Shown: positions 1-8,214 of the stretch, piece by piece
Numbering within the stretch: position 1 is the stretch's first letter
Layout of the letters: every line of letters begins with the position of its first letter
Origin: CAYUNT01 sp964446285
GTDB taxonomy: Bacteria; Sumerlaeota; Sumerlaeia; SLMS01; CAYUNT01
Reading direction: 5' to 3'
Length of the DNA: 53,510 nt
NCBI GenBank assembly: GCA_964446285.1
Contig: CAYUNT010000005.1
Location: 1-53,510, forward strand
Notes under the pieces: generated by a model
Databases searched by the model: none
What the model saw: only the letters and a program-made list of their open reading frames with translations
What the model was told of the DNA's origin: nothing
Translations under genes and position numbers: made by a program

Positions 1-176
1 GCGCTTGGCCCCTCCCGCGCGAAATACCCCAGCCGCCCAAACGGGGGGGGGACGTGGGGGAGGGGGAGCGGGCGCGGGATTGTGTCCAGCATAATATAAC
101 GGCCCCTTCCGCGTGGCGTTTCGGCGCGAGTTGGAATGCCTGGTTCTTATTCCTCAATTTCGCAAGGACGAACTCT
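1..176. other. Left-edge non-coding region
   Basis: No gene seen. There is a G-run near 42-50 and 56-60 and an AT-rich patch (ataatataac) near 90-100. I could not pair a convincing -35/-10 promoter with it. An AAGGA Shine-Dalgarno-like site lies near 164, just before the ctpA start. Confidence 0.4.
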
Positions 177-1808
177 ATGTCCATGAAACCCTTCGGATTC
201 AAACGCGGCGCGGCGCGGCGGCGTCTGACGGCCCTTTCGGTTGTTCTGGTTCTGCTGTTGGCGTCGATGGCGCTGCTGGCGCATGCAGCCCCGAAAAAGC
301 CGCAATCCCTCTCCGAGGATGAGCAATTTTACCGGTTCATCGAAGTGGCGGGCGAGGTCTATAAGGACATTCGCTCGGATTTCGTGGATGAAGTGCCTCC
401 GCAGAAGATTCTCGAAGGGGCCATCCGCGGCATGTTCCTTGTGCTCGATGAACACAGCAGTTATCTCGACCCGGATTCGCTTTCACAGTTGGAAAAGGAC
501 ACGGAGGGGGAATTTTCCGGCATCGGGATTCACATCACGCTGCGCCAGGGGATTCTGACCGTGATTGCGCCAATTCCGGGAAGCCCCTCCGCGCGCCTGG
601 GCATTCGTCCCTGGGACCGCATCATCGAAATCGAAGGGCAAACGACGGAAGGGATTTCGCTGCAAGATGCGGTTCGCAAACTGACCGGCCCTCCGGGAAC
701 GCAAGTAAGCATCAAGATTTTCCGCCAAGGCGAATCCGAGCCGATTCCCTATACTGTCACGCGCCAGGTGATCAAAATCGACAGCGTTCACTGGCAGATG
801 TTCGATGACGGCATCGGCTATATCCGCCTTGCGAAATTCAGCGACTCGACTTCGCCGGACATGAAGAAAGCCATCGCGGAATTGAAGGAAAAAGGGATGA
901 GAGGGTTGATCCTCGACCTGCGTTTCAACTCGGGCGGATTGCTGCGCGAGGCCATTGAGGTTTCGGAATTCTTTGTTCCGAAGGGCGAAGTGATTGTATC
1001 GACCAAGGGGCGCAAGAAGGGCCAGGATCGTGAATATATGTCCAAGACTCCGCCCATTGTCGAAGTGCCGGTGTTTGTGCTCGTGAACGAGGGGACGGCG
1101 TCGGCGTCCGAAATCGTTGCCGGGGCGATTCAGGACCTGCGGTTGGGGGTCGTTATGGGGCCGGAGATCGACGGCAAGGCGCTGAACACCTTCGGCAAAG
1201 GTTCGGTGCAAACCATCGAGGAACTGAAGCACTCGATAGCGGTGGATGACCAAGGCAACGAGATGGCAAACGCGATCCGCCTGACCACGGCACGCTATTA
1301 CACGCCGAGCGGGCGTTCGATTCATGGCAAGGGAATCAAACCGGATGTCAGCATCCCTGTGCCGGCGGATTTCGAAGTCGGCCTCCTTCGCCACGGCATG
1401 ATTGGTGACCCGAGCACTATCGAACCCGGCACCGAGGTCCCTAAGGACGACCAGGCGACTACACAGCCCTCGCCAACGCAGGAATCTGAGCCGACAGAGG
1501 AACCCGAGCCGGCTGCAACTCCCGAGGAAACACCAAAGGCGGAGCAAGGCGCCCCGACGCCTACTCCCGATCCGGATTTCTACAAGAAACTCCTGCCGAA
1601 ACCCAAAAAAACAAAAACCGAAAAGAAAGACACGTTCCAGGATGTCATGCTGGATCAGGCGCGCCGGGAATTGAAGGTTTATTTGATCCTCCGGCAGGCC
1701 AGCCGCAATGCGGCCATCCCGGCGTTGGAATCGGCTTCCTCTGGCGCAACGCACAAGACTGGGGCGTTGGGCATTACAACCGAAAAAGGCAAGGACGAGA
1801 AGAAGTAA
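177..1808 (+). CDS. ctpA: S41 family C-terminal processing peptidase (CtpA/Prc)
   Basis: Periplasmic serine protease that trims C-termini of envelope proteins. The start at 177 (MSMKPFG) is chosen over an upstream GTG because a Sec-type signal follows directly: basic FKRGAARRR, a hydrophobic stretch, then AHA-A. An AAGGA lies about 8 nt upstream. A PDZ domain (GIGIHI...ARLGIRPWDRI) occupies roughly residues 110-200. The S41 core follows: Ser309 in GTASASEI is the likely nucleophile and Lys341 in TFGKGSVQ the general base. After the core comes a low-complexity Pro/Glu/Thr tail (about 420-480) and a charged C-terminus. Length (543 aa) suits the family. It is the first gene of a + run but is separated from the next gene by about 320 bp. 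The protease call is firm; the substrate is unknown. Confidence 0.93.
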   Translation: MSMKPFGFKRGAARRRLTALSVVLVLLLASMALLAHAAPKKPQSLSEDEQFYRFIEVAGEVYKDIRSDFVDEVPPQKILEGAIRGMFLVLDEHSSYLDPDSLSQLEKDTEGEFSGIGIHITLRQGILTVIAPIPGSPSARLGIRPWDRIIEIEGQTTEGISLQDAVRKLTGPPGTQVSIKIFRQGESEPIPYTVTRQVIKIDSVHWQMFDDGIGYIRLAKFSDSTSPDMKKAIAELKEKGMRGLILDLRFNSGGLLREAIEVSEFFVPKGEVIVSTKGRKKGQDREYMSKTPPIVEVPVFVLVNEGTASASEIVAGAIQDLRLGVVMGPEIDGKALNTFGKGSVQTIEELKHSIAVDDQGNEMANAIRLTTARYYTPSGRSIHGKGIKPDVSIPVPADFEVGLLRHGMIGDPSTIEPGTEVPKDDQATTQPSPTQESEPTEEPEPAATPEETPKAEQGAPTPTPDPDFYKKLLPKPKKTKTEKKDTFQDVMLDQARRELKVYLILRQASRNAAIPALESASSGATHKTGALGITTEKGKDEKK

Positions 1809-1813
1809 AAGGG

Positions 1814-1846
1814 GTTGCGAGTTGTGGGTTGTGGGTTGTGAGTTGG
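1814..1846 (+). repeat. 7-base tandem repeat tract (GTTGTGR)
   Basis: Five heptamer units begin 5 bp after the ctpA stop: gttgcga, gttgtgg, gttgtgg, gttgtga, then a partial gttgg. The same unit recurs near 15.65, 16.95, 24.55, 24.7 and 39.9 kb. The rest of the gap up to 2130 holds only the palindrome at 1913-1931. Confidence 0.9.
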
Positions 1847-1912
1847 AAGAGAAGGCGCGGACGGGGAGTGGGGGGGGAGAATAAGAGCCTATCCTGAAAC
1901 CCGCTAAAGAAT

Positions 1913-1931
1913 CTTGGACGAGACGTCCAAG
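1913..1931. repeat. Short palindrome, cttggacg-aga-cgtccaag
   Basis: Perfect 8-bp stem with a 3-nt loop, in the ctpA-PHP gene gap. Related palindromes of the form cttggRc-N-gYccaag occur at 32384-32402, 41982-42000 and 42012-42030, so this is one copy of a dispersed family. Confidence 0.8.
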
Positions 1932-2130
1932 CCACAAGAGGTTTTCAGATCGGCTCCAAGTTGGGGATTGTGAAATCGGGCGGACTGACGGACCATACAT
2001 AAGCCGGCGAGATTCGGTCCGGGCGCCGGCGGAGCAGAACGCGAATCCTTGATTGAACTGGCGGTTCAGGCTGCCGGCGGATGCGTTTGCCCGATGCCCG
2101 GATGGCCAACAGGTCGAAACTTGGCGATTC

Positions 2131-3333
2131 ATGGCATTTCACTGGTTCGATGATTTGCAGGACCTGAGCGGCGCTTTGCATCTTCACACCGTGAAGAGCA
2201 ATGGCGCGGGAACGATTGTGGATGTTGTTTCGGCGGCGCAGCGTGCCGGGCTTTCCTTTATTATCATCACAGACCACAGCATCCCCAGCCGCGGAGCGGA
2301 AGAAGAACCAGAGGCGGAAGGATGGCACGAAAACGTGTTCGTCCTCGGGGGCGAGGAGGTGAGCCTGGGCAGCGCCCGGTTCATCATCCTGGGTCACCGG
2401 GGGGCGCTCGACGGATCGAAGCCGATTGCCGAGGAACTGAGAGAAGCCCGCTCGCGCGGAGGCATCACGGTGGCCGTGCCGCCCGAGGACACGACGGCGC
2501 AATTGCCCGTTCCCGCGGCGCTGGCGGCAGTGGTCGGGGATACGCCGAAGATTGTTGAGAAAGAAAATCAGGTGGATTTGCCCATCGAGGCGATCGATGG
2601 CTGGGAATTCTGGTGCGGACTGGAAGATTGGGCGCGGGGGCGCATGGATCGCTCGCCGATGACCGATCCGTTCACGCGAGTGGAGCATGTGGGGCTGCGG
2701 GGTCCGCGGCGGGGGGCGATGCGCATGTGGGACGCCCTGAGCCGCCAGAGCCGGATTTTCGGTTTTGCGGGATTGAACGCGCATGGCCGCAGCTGGAGCA
2801 CGACGGCCCCGGGCGCGGCGCTGCCCTACGAAACGCTTTTCAAATCGCTGGGAACGCATGTGCTCGTTCCGCCGCTTCCGGTGGGCGATAGCGCGGCGGC
2901 CCGGACGCTGCTCCTTGATGCGCTTCGCGCCGGGCGGTTCCATACGTCGCATCGCTCGATTGCGCCGCCGGAGGGATTCCGCTTTGTGGCGGAAATTCCC
3001 GGCGCGGAACCGTGCCTCGAGGGCGGGCAAGTTTCTTATCATCCGCGGGCGCGGATTCGCGTCCGGCTTCCGCAGCAGGCGGCGATCAAACTGATTCACA
3101 ACGGATCGCTGCTTTTTACGGCGGAAGGGCGCGAATTGGATTTCCCCGTGGTGGGGCCGGGCGTGTATCGCGGCGAGGCCTGGCTCGATCGCCATCCCTG
3201 GATTTACAGCAATCCAATCTGGTTCACCCCGCCAACGCCTGAGGAAATGGAAGCGGTGAGAAGCGCGGAACGCCAGCGCGTCCAGGAGGAAGCCCAGAAG
3301 AACATGGGAGACATCCTGGATTGGGCCACCTGA
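2131..3333 (+). CDS. PHP-domain metal-dependent phosphoesterase-like protein
   Basis: The N-terminus carries the first PHP signature, LHLHT..S.G near residues 16-25, and a second motif, IIITDHS, near residue 48. Both are metal-ligand motifs of the PHP (polymerase and histidinol phosphatase) superfamily. About 400 aa, with no signal peptide at the ATG chosen. An in-frame TTG exists at 2053, but its extension shows no conserved sequence. No strong Shine-Dalgarno is visible at 2131, so the start is uncertain. The C-terminal third (after about 290) looks beta-rich, compatible with a binding domain, but I do not recognise it. Family assignment is good; the substrate is unknown. Its stop nearly abuts the following lipoprotein gene, so the two may be co-transcribed. 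Confidence 0.75.
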   Translation: MAFHWFDDLQDLSGALHLHTVKSNGAGTIVDVVSAAQRAGLSFIIITDHSIPSRGAEEEPEAEGWHENVFVLGGEEVSLGSARFIILGHRGALDGSKPIAEELREARSRGGITVAVPPEDTTAQLPVPAALAAVVGDTPKIVEKENQVDLPIEAIDGWEFWCGLEDWARGRMDRSPMTDPFTRVEHVGLRGPRRGAMRMWDALSRQSRIFGFAGLNAHGRSWSTTAPGAALPYETLFKSLGTHVLVPPLPVGDSAAARTLLLDALRAGRFHTSHRSIAPPEGFRFVAEIPGAEPCLEGGQVSYHPRARIRVRLPQQAAIKLIHNGSLLFTAEGRELDFPVVGPGVYRGEAWLDRHPWIYSNPIWFTPPTPEEMEAVRSAERQRVQEEAQKNMGDILDWAT

Positions 3334-3398
3334 GCCACCACCGGCGGCGTCCGAACTCTTGCGCCGCCCGGACGCGCAACGTCCGGAGGGATGCGGCG

Positions 3399-5951
3399 GT
3401 GGGGATGGCGCTGGTTTGCCTGGCAATCGCTGCGATGGCGGCCTGCGGCGGATGCTCCAGCGAAAAATCTAGGCGCGAAAAAGAAAATCGGGCGCTTCAG
3501 GCCGCGCGCGAACGCGAACTTCAAATTCAGGCGGCGGCGGCGCGGGCGCGCGAGGCAGAGGCGGAAGCGGCACAGATCGAGGCCGTGCTCGCGGTTCTTT
3601 TCGAAGAAAGCCGCGCGGCCACCGAGCGCGTGGAAGTAAACCTTCCGGATGGAGGAACGACCGCGGCTCTGCGGCGGCGTCCGCTGCCGATTGCAAAGGA
3701 ACGCACACCTGCGCTGCCCGCGCGACTTTCGCCGCTCGAAAAACTGGCTTCGCCCGTTCGCATTGCGCTCGATTCGCCCGCCGCGTTTGACTGGGCGCCT
3801 GGAGCGGAAGGCAAATTAATCGCCGCGAACAAGGATGGAATATGGGTTGTTGACGCGGAAACGAGCCGCGTGACGCAATGGATTCCGCCCGAGAAAAATT
3901 TCACACCGCAGCAGGTTTTATCGAGTCCGCGCGGCTGGGTCCTTTTCGCGCAGCCGGGGCGCGCGGCCGCGGCGCGATGGCCGGGGGAAGGGGAATTGAT
4001 ATTTGCTCCACCACAGGTCCGGCTCAACTACGCCGCATGGAACCCGCGAGGAGATAAGGTTGTCTGCATATTAGAATATCTGCATTTCGGATCGCCGGTG
4101 CCTAGGCTGGGAATGCCGGATTCTGAAAGTGAAGGGGCGGCGGCGGCAGCGGCGGAGTCGCCAGAGGCAATCCGCATCGAAGCCGCCGAATGGAATCCTG
4201 CCACAGGCGCTGTTGAACCGTTGCGCGAGCCGCCGCTCGGATCGATGGCCTGGGTCGCGGGCGACACGACCTCGGGGCGCTGGATCGGGCTGGCGAAAGC
4301 CCCCGGGCAGTTCGATCCCTTTCCCGCCGCGCTGCTTGCCTGGAACGCCGAAGCGCGCGCGTGGGCTCCTGCATCGGCCGCGGGCGAATGGACCGATGCG
4401 GCGCCGTCGAGCGCGCTGGTGGCTGTCCGTGGCAGTGGCACCAAGGGCGGCGAGGAGAATGGCGCGGTGCGTAGCGTTTGGATTCGACGTCAGCGTCCGC
4501 GGCGTCAGGCGGGACGGCCCTGGATGCAGGCATCCGCGGCAAGCGGAGGCGAAAAACGCGCATGGGAAAAACTGGGAGCGCGCGGCGCGATTCCTTTGTC
4601 GGAAAATGATATTGAGCGAATCGCCGTGTCTCCGGGCGGTGAATGGCTGGCGTTTTCCATGCCGGCCAGCGGAGCCGCGGGCGAATCGAAATACAAACTG
4701 CAAATTGCCCCGGCAGAGGAAGTGGGCCGGGAAGCCGCGCACCTGAATCTGGCCGCGCGAGAAACCGAGCGCCGGGCCGCCGAGGCGCAATTTGTGGAAT
4801 CTCTGCTCGCGCCGTGGAAATCCGCTTGTTTGGCTCCCGCCGGACAAGGACCGCTGGCGCCTGAATCCGCCAAGGCTCTCCGCGCGCTCGACGCCGCGTT
4901 CGCCGATGCGGCGCGGAAGGCTTTCGGCATCAACCCAGATCACACGCTCGCTTCGCTCGCGGAACTGGACGATTGCCTGGACCATTGCGGCAGCGCGCTG
5001 GACGGCGAAGAGGCGGCGGAGGCCGTGTCGGCGGCGCTGGGCGCTTATTACGGCGAAACTCTAGCGCAAGCGGCGGGGGCGCAGTGGGAATTGACGTCGT
5101 GGCCGCCAGATGTGGCCGCGCCCGAACAGGATATTTCCTCGACGGATGATTTCCTCTATACGCTGCACGCGCCATTTTCCGCGGCGGCGCGGGCGGTGTC
5201 CGAGCGCATGTCTCTGGCGGAAGCCGCGCGCCAATTGGCCACGGAATGGCCACGCCCGATCTTCCTCGTGAACCGGCCCGCCACGGACTCAAACGAGGTC
5301 TTGCGCCGATTGCTTGGGGATGCCGCGAATGCGCCGGAAATGCAGCCCAACCCCGCTCCGGATATAACAAAAACCGTATCCGAGGCGGAGGCTAACGCCG
5401 CAATTCGCGCCTGGCTCGATTCCTTCCCGCAAAATCAGTGGGTGATTCTGGGCGCGCTTCTTGAACCCAACGCCGGACGGGGCGACAAAGCCGCCAAAGG
5501 CGCGCAGGAAAGCGGCAACCGCAAAGGCAATGCGGCAAAGGCAGCCGCGGGACACACGCCTTTGTGGATGCTGGCAGCGGCGCTGGCACACCGGCGTCCC
5601 GAAAGCCCGCGCGCGTTTGTCTTGCTCGGGCAGACATTCGGAGCAGCTGAACAAACCCGGCACGCGCTTGCGGCGCATTTGCAGGCGGCGCGCATGGACC
5701 CGGCCAGCGCGGAATTCGCTGTCGCGGTGGCGCGTGCGGCGCTCGACGACGCCCAGTTTGACCTTGCGGCACAATGGTTTTTAGCGGCGCGCCGCCTCGA
5801 TGCGGATGGCCGATGGCGCGATGTCATCAACGCGGCGCTCGAAGGCCTGGGCGCGCAATGCTCTCCCGCTCCTCCAAACCATCCTTTTTCTCCTGTCCCT
5901 TCCGCTCCTCTTCCCGCCGCCACTCCCCAATTCGGGAACCATATAAAGTAA
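3399..5951 (+). CDS. Large lipoprotein with coiled coil, propeller-like middle and TPR-like C-terminus
   Basis: Not a family I can name. The GTG at 3399 is favoured because GGAGGG lies 8 nt upstream; ATG 3405 is the alternative. The N-terminus is hydrophobic and ends in a lipobox-like AMAAC near residue 16, so outer-membrane or periplasmic anchoring is likely. Residues about 20-85 form a highly charged Arg/Glu/Ala coiled coil. Residues about 120-460 contain short aromatic/Gly beta-strand repeats (FDWAPG.., IWVVDAETSRV, AAWNPRGDKVV, GGEWLAFSMP) like a WD40/TolB-type propeller. The last 120 residues (RAFVLLGQTFGAAEQT.. FAVAVARAALDDAQ..) resemble TPR helices. A Lys/Ala-rich tract lies near 715-730. 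It follows the PHP gene by 65 bp. Confidence 0.7.
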   Translation: MGMALVCLAIAAMAACGGCSSEKSRREKENRALQAARERELQIQAAAARAREAEAEAAQIEAVLAVLFEESRAATERVEVNLPDGGTTAALRRRPLPIAKERTPALPARLSPLEKLASPVRIALDSPAAFDWAPGAEGKLIAANKDGIWVVDAETSRVTQWIPPEKNFTPQQVLSSPRGWVLFAQPGRAAAARWPGEGELIFAPPQVRLNYAAWNPRGDKVVCILEYLHFGSPVPRLGMPDSESEGAAAAAAESPEAIRIEAAEWNPATGAVEPLREPPLGSMAWVAGDTTSGRWIGLAKAPGQFDPFPAALLAWNAEARAWAPASAAGEWTDAAPSSALVAVRGSGTKGGEENGAVRSVWIRRQRPRRQAGRPWMQASAASGGEKRAWEKLGARGAIPLSENDIERIAVSPGGEWLAFSMPASGAAGESKYKLQIAPAEEVGREAAHLNLAARETERRAAEAQFVESLLAPWKSACLAPAGQGPLAPESAKALRALDAAFADAARKAFGINPDHTLASLAELDDCLDHCGSALDGEEAAEAVSAALGAYYGETLAQAAGAQWELTSWPPDVAAPEQDISSTDDFLYTLHAPFSAAARAVSERMSLAEAARQLATEWPRPIFLVNRPATDSNEVLRRLLGDAANAPEMQPNPAPDITKTVSEAEANAAIRAWLDSFPQNQWVILGALLEPNAGRGDKAAKGAQESGNRKGNAAKAAAGHTPLWMLAAALAHRRPESPRAFVLLGQTFGAAEQTRHALAAHLQAARMDPASAEFAVAVARAALDDAQFDLAAQWFLAARRLDADGRWRDVINAALEGLGAQCSPAPPNHPFSPVPSAPLPAATPQFGNHIK

Positions 5952-6260
5952 CAGTTCCTTCCAGCGATTTCCTTTCGTTGGCCCGCAAACCTATAGAATG
6001 CTGAAGCATGAACTGCGAATTTGCGTCAAAACACCGAGGTGCACCTTCCTCGATGACACTGGGCTTGTCTGGGATTGAGGAAAAGCCTATAGGAGCAGAT
6101 TGAACAGGGGCAGAATGGGAATTTGCAAAGCCCGCGCCGCCCGTGTCTCGTCCGTCCGCTGCAGGCCCACCGCTTATTCGCTGTCCGTTCGCAGTCCATC
6201 CATTGCCTTCCCGCGGCATGGCCAGCGCCTGCACCTATCCCCGCATAACGCGCAAATCGC
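5952..6260. other. Non-coding gap before the response regulator genes
   Basis: About 309 bp with no credible gene and no member of the repeat families. A TATAGAAT at about 5990 resembles a -10 box but has no matching -35. I see nothing else in it. Confidence 0.4.
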
Positions 6261-6680
6261 ATGAGCCGGATTCTTATTGTTGAAGATCATGACCTGAGCC
6301 GCGAGCTGCTCGTGCAGCTGCTCATTGAACGCTATGAGGTTGATGTGGCGAGCAACGGCGCGGAGGCGCTTAAGCATGTCGATGCGTCGCCTCCGGATCT
6401 CATTTTGCTCGATCTGACTTTGCCCGTGCTCGATGGATGGAGCGTGGCGCGCCGCCTCAAAACCCAGACATCCACTCGCACCATTCCGATCCTTGCCCTC
6501 ACAGCCCACGCCATGGCCGGAGACCGCGAGTCCGCCATCGAGGCCGGATGCGACGACTATATGGCGAAGCCCATTGACGAGGAGCGGCTGTTCGCCCTCA
6601 TCGATTTCTTTCTGCGGCGCCCGCGCACGCCCGCAAGTGACGTTGCGCCCCCCGCGTCTCCCGCGCCCGACCCCCGATGA
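6261..6680 (+). CDS. Single-domain response regulator (CheY-like receiver)
   Basis: A stand-alone receiver of 139 aa. Acidic pocket ED near residues 8-9, phosphoacceptor Asp51 in ILLDLTLP, Thr/Ala in LALTAHA, and the conserved Lys in MAKPID. There is no output domain; the last 20 residues are a Pro/Ala-rich tail. It would pass phosphoryl signals by protein contact, most simply to the receiver-phosphatase encoded 63 bp downstream. No histidine kinase is adjacent. Receiver assignment is firm, partner inferred. Confidence 0.9.
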   Translation: MSRILIVEDHDLSRELLVQLLIERYEVDVASNGAEALKHVDASPPDLILLDLTLPVLDGWSVARRLKTQTSTRTIPILALTAHAMAGDRESAIEAGCDDYMAKPIDEERLFALIDFFLRRPRTPASDVAPPASPAPDPR

Positions 6681-6693
6681 CAAATCCTCTTCC

Positions 6694-6720
6694 CTTTGTG
6701 TCTTTGTGACATTGTGGTTA
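6694..6720. repeat. Single arm of the 9-base repeat (ctttgtgtc type)
   Basis: Three 9-mer units (ctttgtgtc, tttgtgaca, ttgtggtta) in the gap between the two response regulator genes. On the other strand they read as the ACCACAATGTCACAAAG class found as hairpin arms at 43.85 and 49.03 kb. Only one arm is present here. Confidence 0.7.
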
Positions 6721-6743
6721 CTTAACCAGGCAATCCAGAAATC

Positions 6744-7910
6744 ATGCCCATGCGACCGCCCGAAGAAACCCTCGTCCTTGTTGTGGACGACCACGCGTTG
6801 AATCTCGAGCTCCTGCGCCAGGACCTCGGCGAAGCGGGCTATCGCGTCTCAACGGCGCGATCAGGTCCGGAGGCGCTTGCCCAAATCGAACGCGAACCGC
6901 CGCACATCGTGTTGCTCGACATCATGATGCCAGTGCTTTCGGGGCTGGAGGTTCTGCGGCGCCTGCGCGCGACGCCCGCCACCGCGGACCTGCCCGTGAT
7001 CCTTGTCACGGCCAAAAGCCAGTCGCGCGACGTCGTCGAGGGCCTGCGCGCCGGAGCGAACGACTACGTCACCAAGCCGATCGACCGCGACGTGCTCCTC
7101 GCGCGCATGGAAACGCACTTGCGTATCAAATCGCTCCAGGAAGAAGTCGAGGCGCGAAACGAACGCATTCGCCGAGACTTGCAGGAGGCGCGCCGTCTTC
7201 AGATTTCGCTCATGCCCGATGAGCAGGCGCTCGAAAGCCTCAGCGGATCCTATGGGGTGCGGCTGGCGGCCTGCAACCGCACAGCGGAAATCGTCGGCGG
7301 GGATTTTTGGGATGTGCTCAACGTGGCCGACGGGTCGCTGGGGCTGATCCTGGCGGATTTTCGCGGAACGGGATTGCTGGCCGCGCTGAACACATACCGG
7401 CTGAAAACATTCCTCCATTCGGCGTGCGCGGGCATCTCGAATCCCGGACTGGCGATGGCGCGCCTCAACGCCCATTTCGCACGCGATCCGGCAAGCAAAA
7501 ACCTCGCCACGTGCCTCTACGGACTATTTGCGCCGCGCGAACACCGCATGTCGCTCGCCGTGGCGGGGCATCCCTCGCCGCTGTTGTTCCGGCGGCGCGA
7601 AGACCGCGTGACGGCGCTGGCGGGCGGCGGACACGCGCTCGGGCTGTTTCTGGAATCCGATTTTCAGGAATACGACATCGCGCTCGATAAGGGCGATGTG
7701 CTGCTGTTTTTCACAGATGGCCTGATGAACCTGCCGGATCGCAATGGCGAAGCGCTTGGGGCGCCGCGCCTGCACACGCTGCTTCACGCCGCAGGACCCG
7801 AGGGCGCGCGGCCAGTGCGCGATAACCTGCTCGATGCCATCAATGAACGCCTCGGCGACGCCCCCCCGCCCGATGACCTGACCTTCATCGCGCTCGAGCT
7901 GGTGGATTGA
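6744..7910 (+). CDS. Response regulator with PP2C-type (RsbU/SpoIIE) phosphatase output
   Basis: Receiver domain at residues 10-125: VVDDH acidic pocket, Asp59 in IVLLDIMMP, Lys in VTKPID. A coiled-coil linker (about 127-155) leads to a PP2C-like SpoIIE/RsbU phosphatase (about 165-388). The metal-binding aspartates are present: GGDFWD, ILADFRGTG, FFTDG and PDDLTF. AGHPSPLLF is also typical. Such proteins dephosphorylate anti-sigma-factor antagonists under control of the receiver. No antagonist or anti-sigma gene is in the window. The usual G-H/K-G after the second Asp is G-T-G here. ATG 6750 is an alternative start. Confidence 0.9.
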   Translation: MPMRPPEETLVLVVDDHALNLELLRQDLGEAGYRVSTARSGPEALAQIEREPPHIVLLDIMMPVLSGLEVLRRLRATPATADLPVILVTAKSQSRDVVEGLRAGANDYVTKPIDRDVLLARMETHLRIKSLQEEVEARNERIRRDLQEARRLQISLMPDEQALESLSGSYGVRLAACNRTAEIVGGDFWDVLNVADGSLGLILADFRGTGLLAALNTYRLKTFLHSACAGISNPGLAMARLNAHFARDPASKNLATCLYGLFAPREHRMSLAVAGHPSPLLFRRREDRVTALAGGGHALGLFLESDFQEYDIALDKGDVLLFFTDGLMNLPDRNGEALGAPRLHTLLHAAGPEGARPVRDNLLDAINERLGDAPPPDDLTFIALELVD

Positions 7911-8034
7911 GCGGAAATGGGACGATTAAGACCTATTATACCAAATTCCCTGGATTGTGTTCCCAATCGCCTGTCATGGTTTTTGCGAGAAGGGGGACAA
8001 CCGTGACTGGCGATTTCTTGTTGGTGTCTCGGTA

Positions 8035-8092
8035 ACCCAGGGCGGCGCTCCTGCCTGCCGCAGGCGGATTGCTTGCCTCGGGCTGAATTCTG
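8035..8092. repeat. Decayed REP-like palindrome in a 304-bp gap
   Basis: The gap 7911-8214 has no gene. The segment begins acccagggcggcgct and ends cttgcctcgggct, matching the arms of the perfect palindromes that flank the RAYT gene (9937-9964, 10538-10565). Its centre is replaced by a small unrelated hairpin (gcctgccgcaggc). Probably an eroded copy. Confidence 0.55.
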
Positions 8093-8214
8093 TTGCTCAT
8101 TCAGAGCAAATTCGGGGAACGGAATTTCGTGAAATTGGCATAATAGAATACGGGGATTGGGAAGATAGGAACATCCTTCTGCTTTCTGTTATTTATATCA
8201 TGTGGAAAGGAGAA

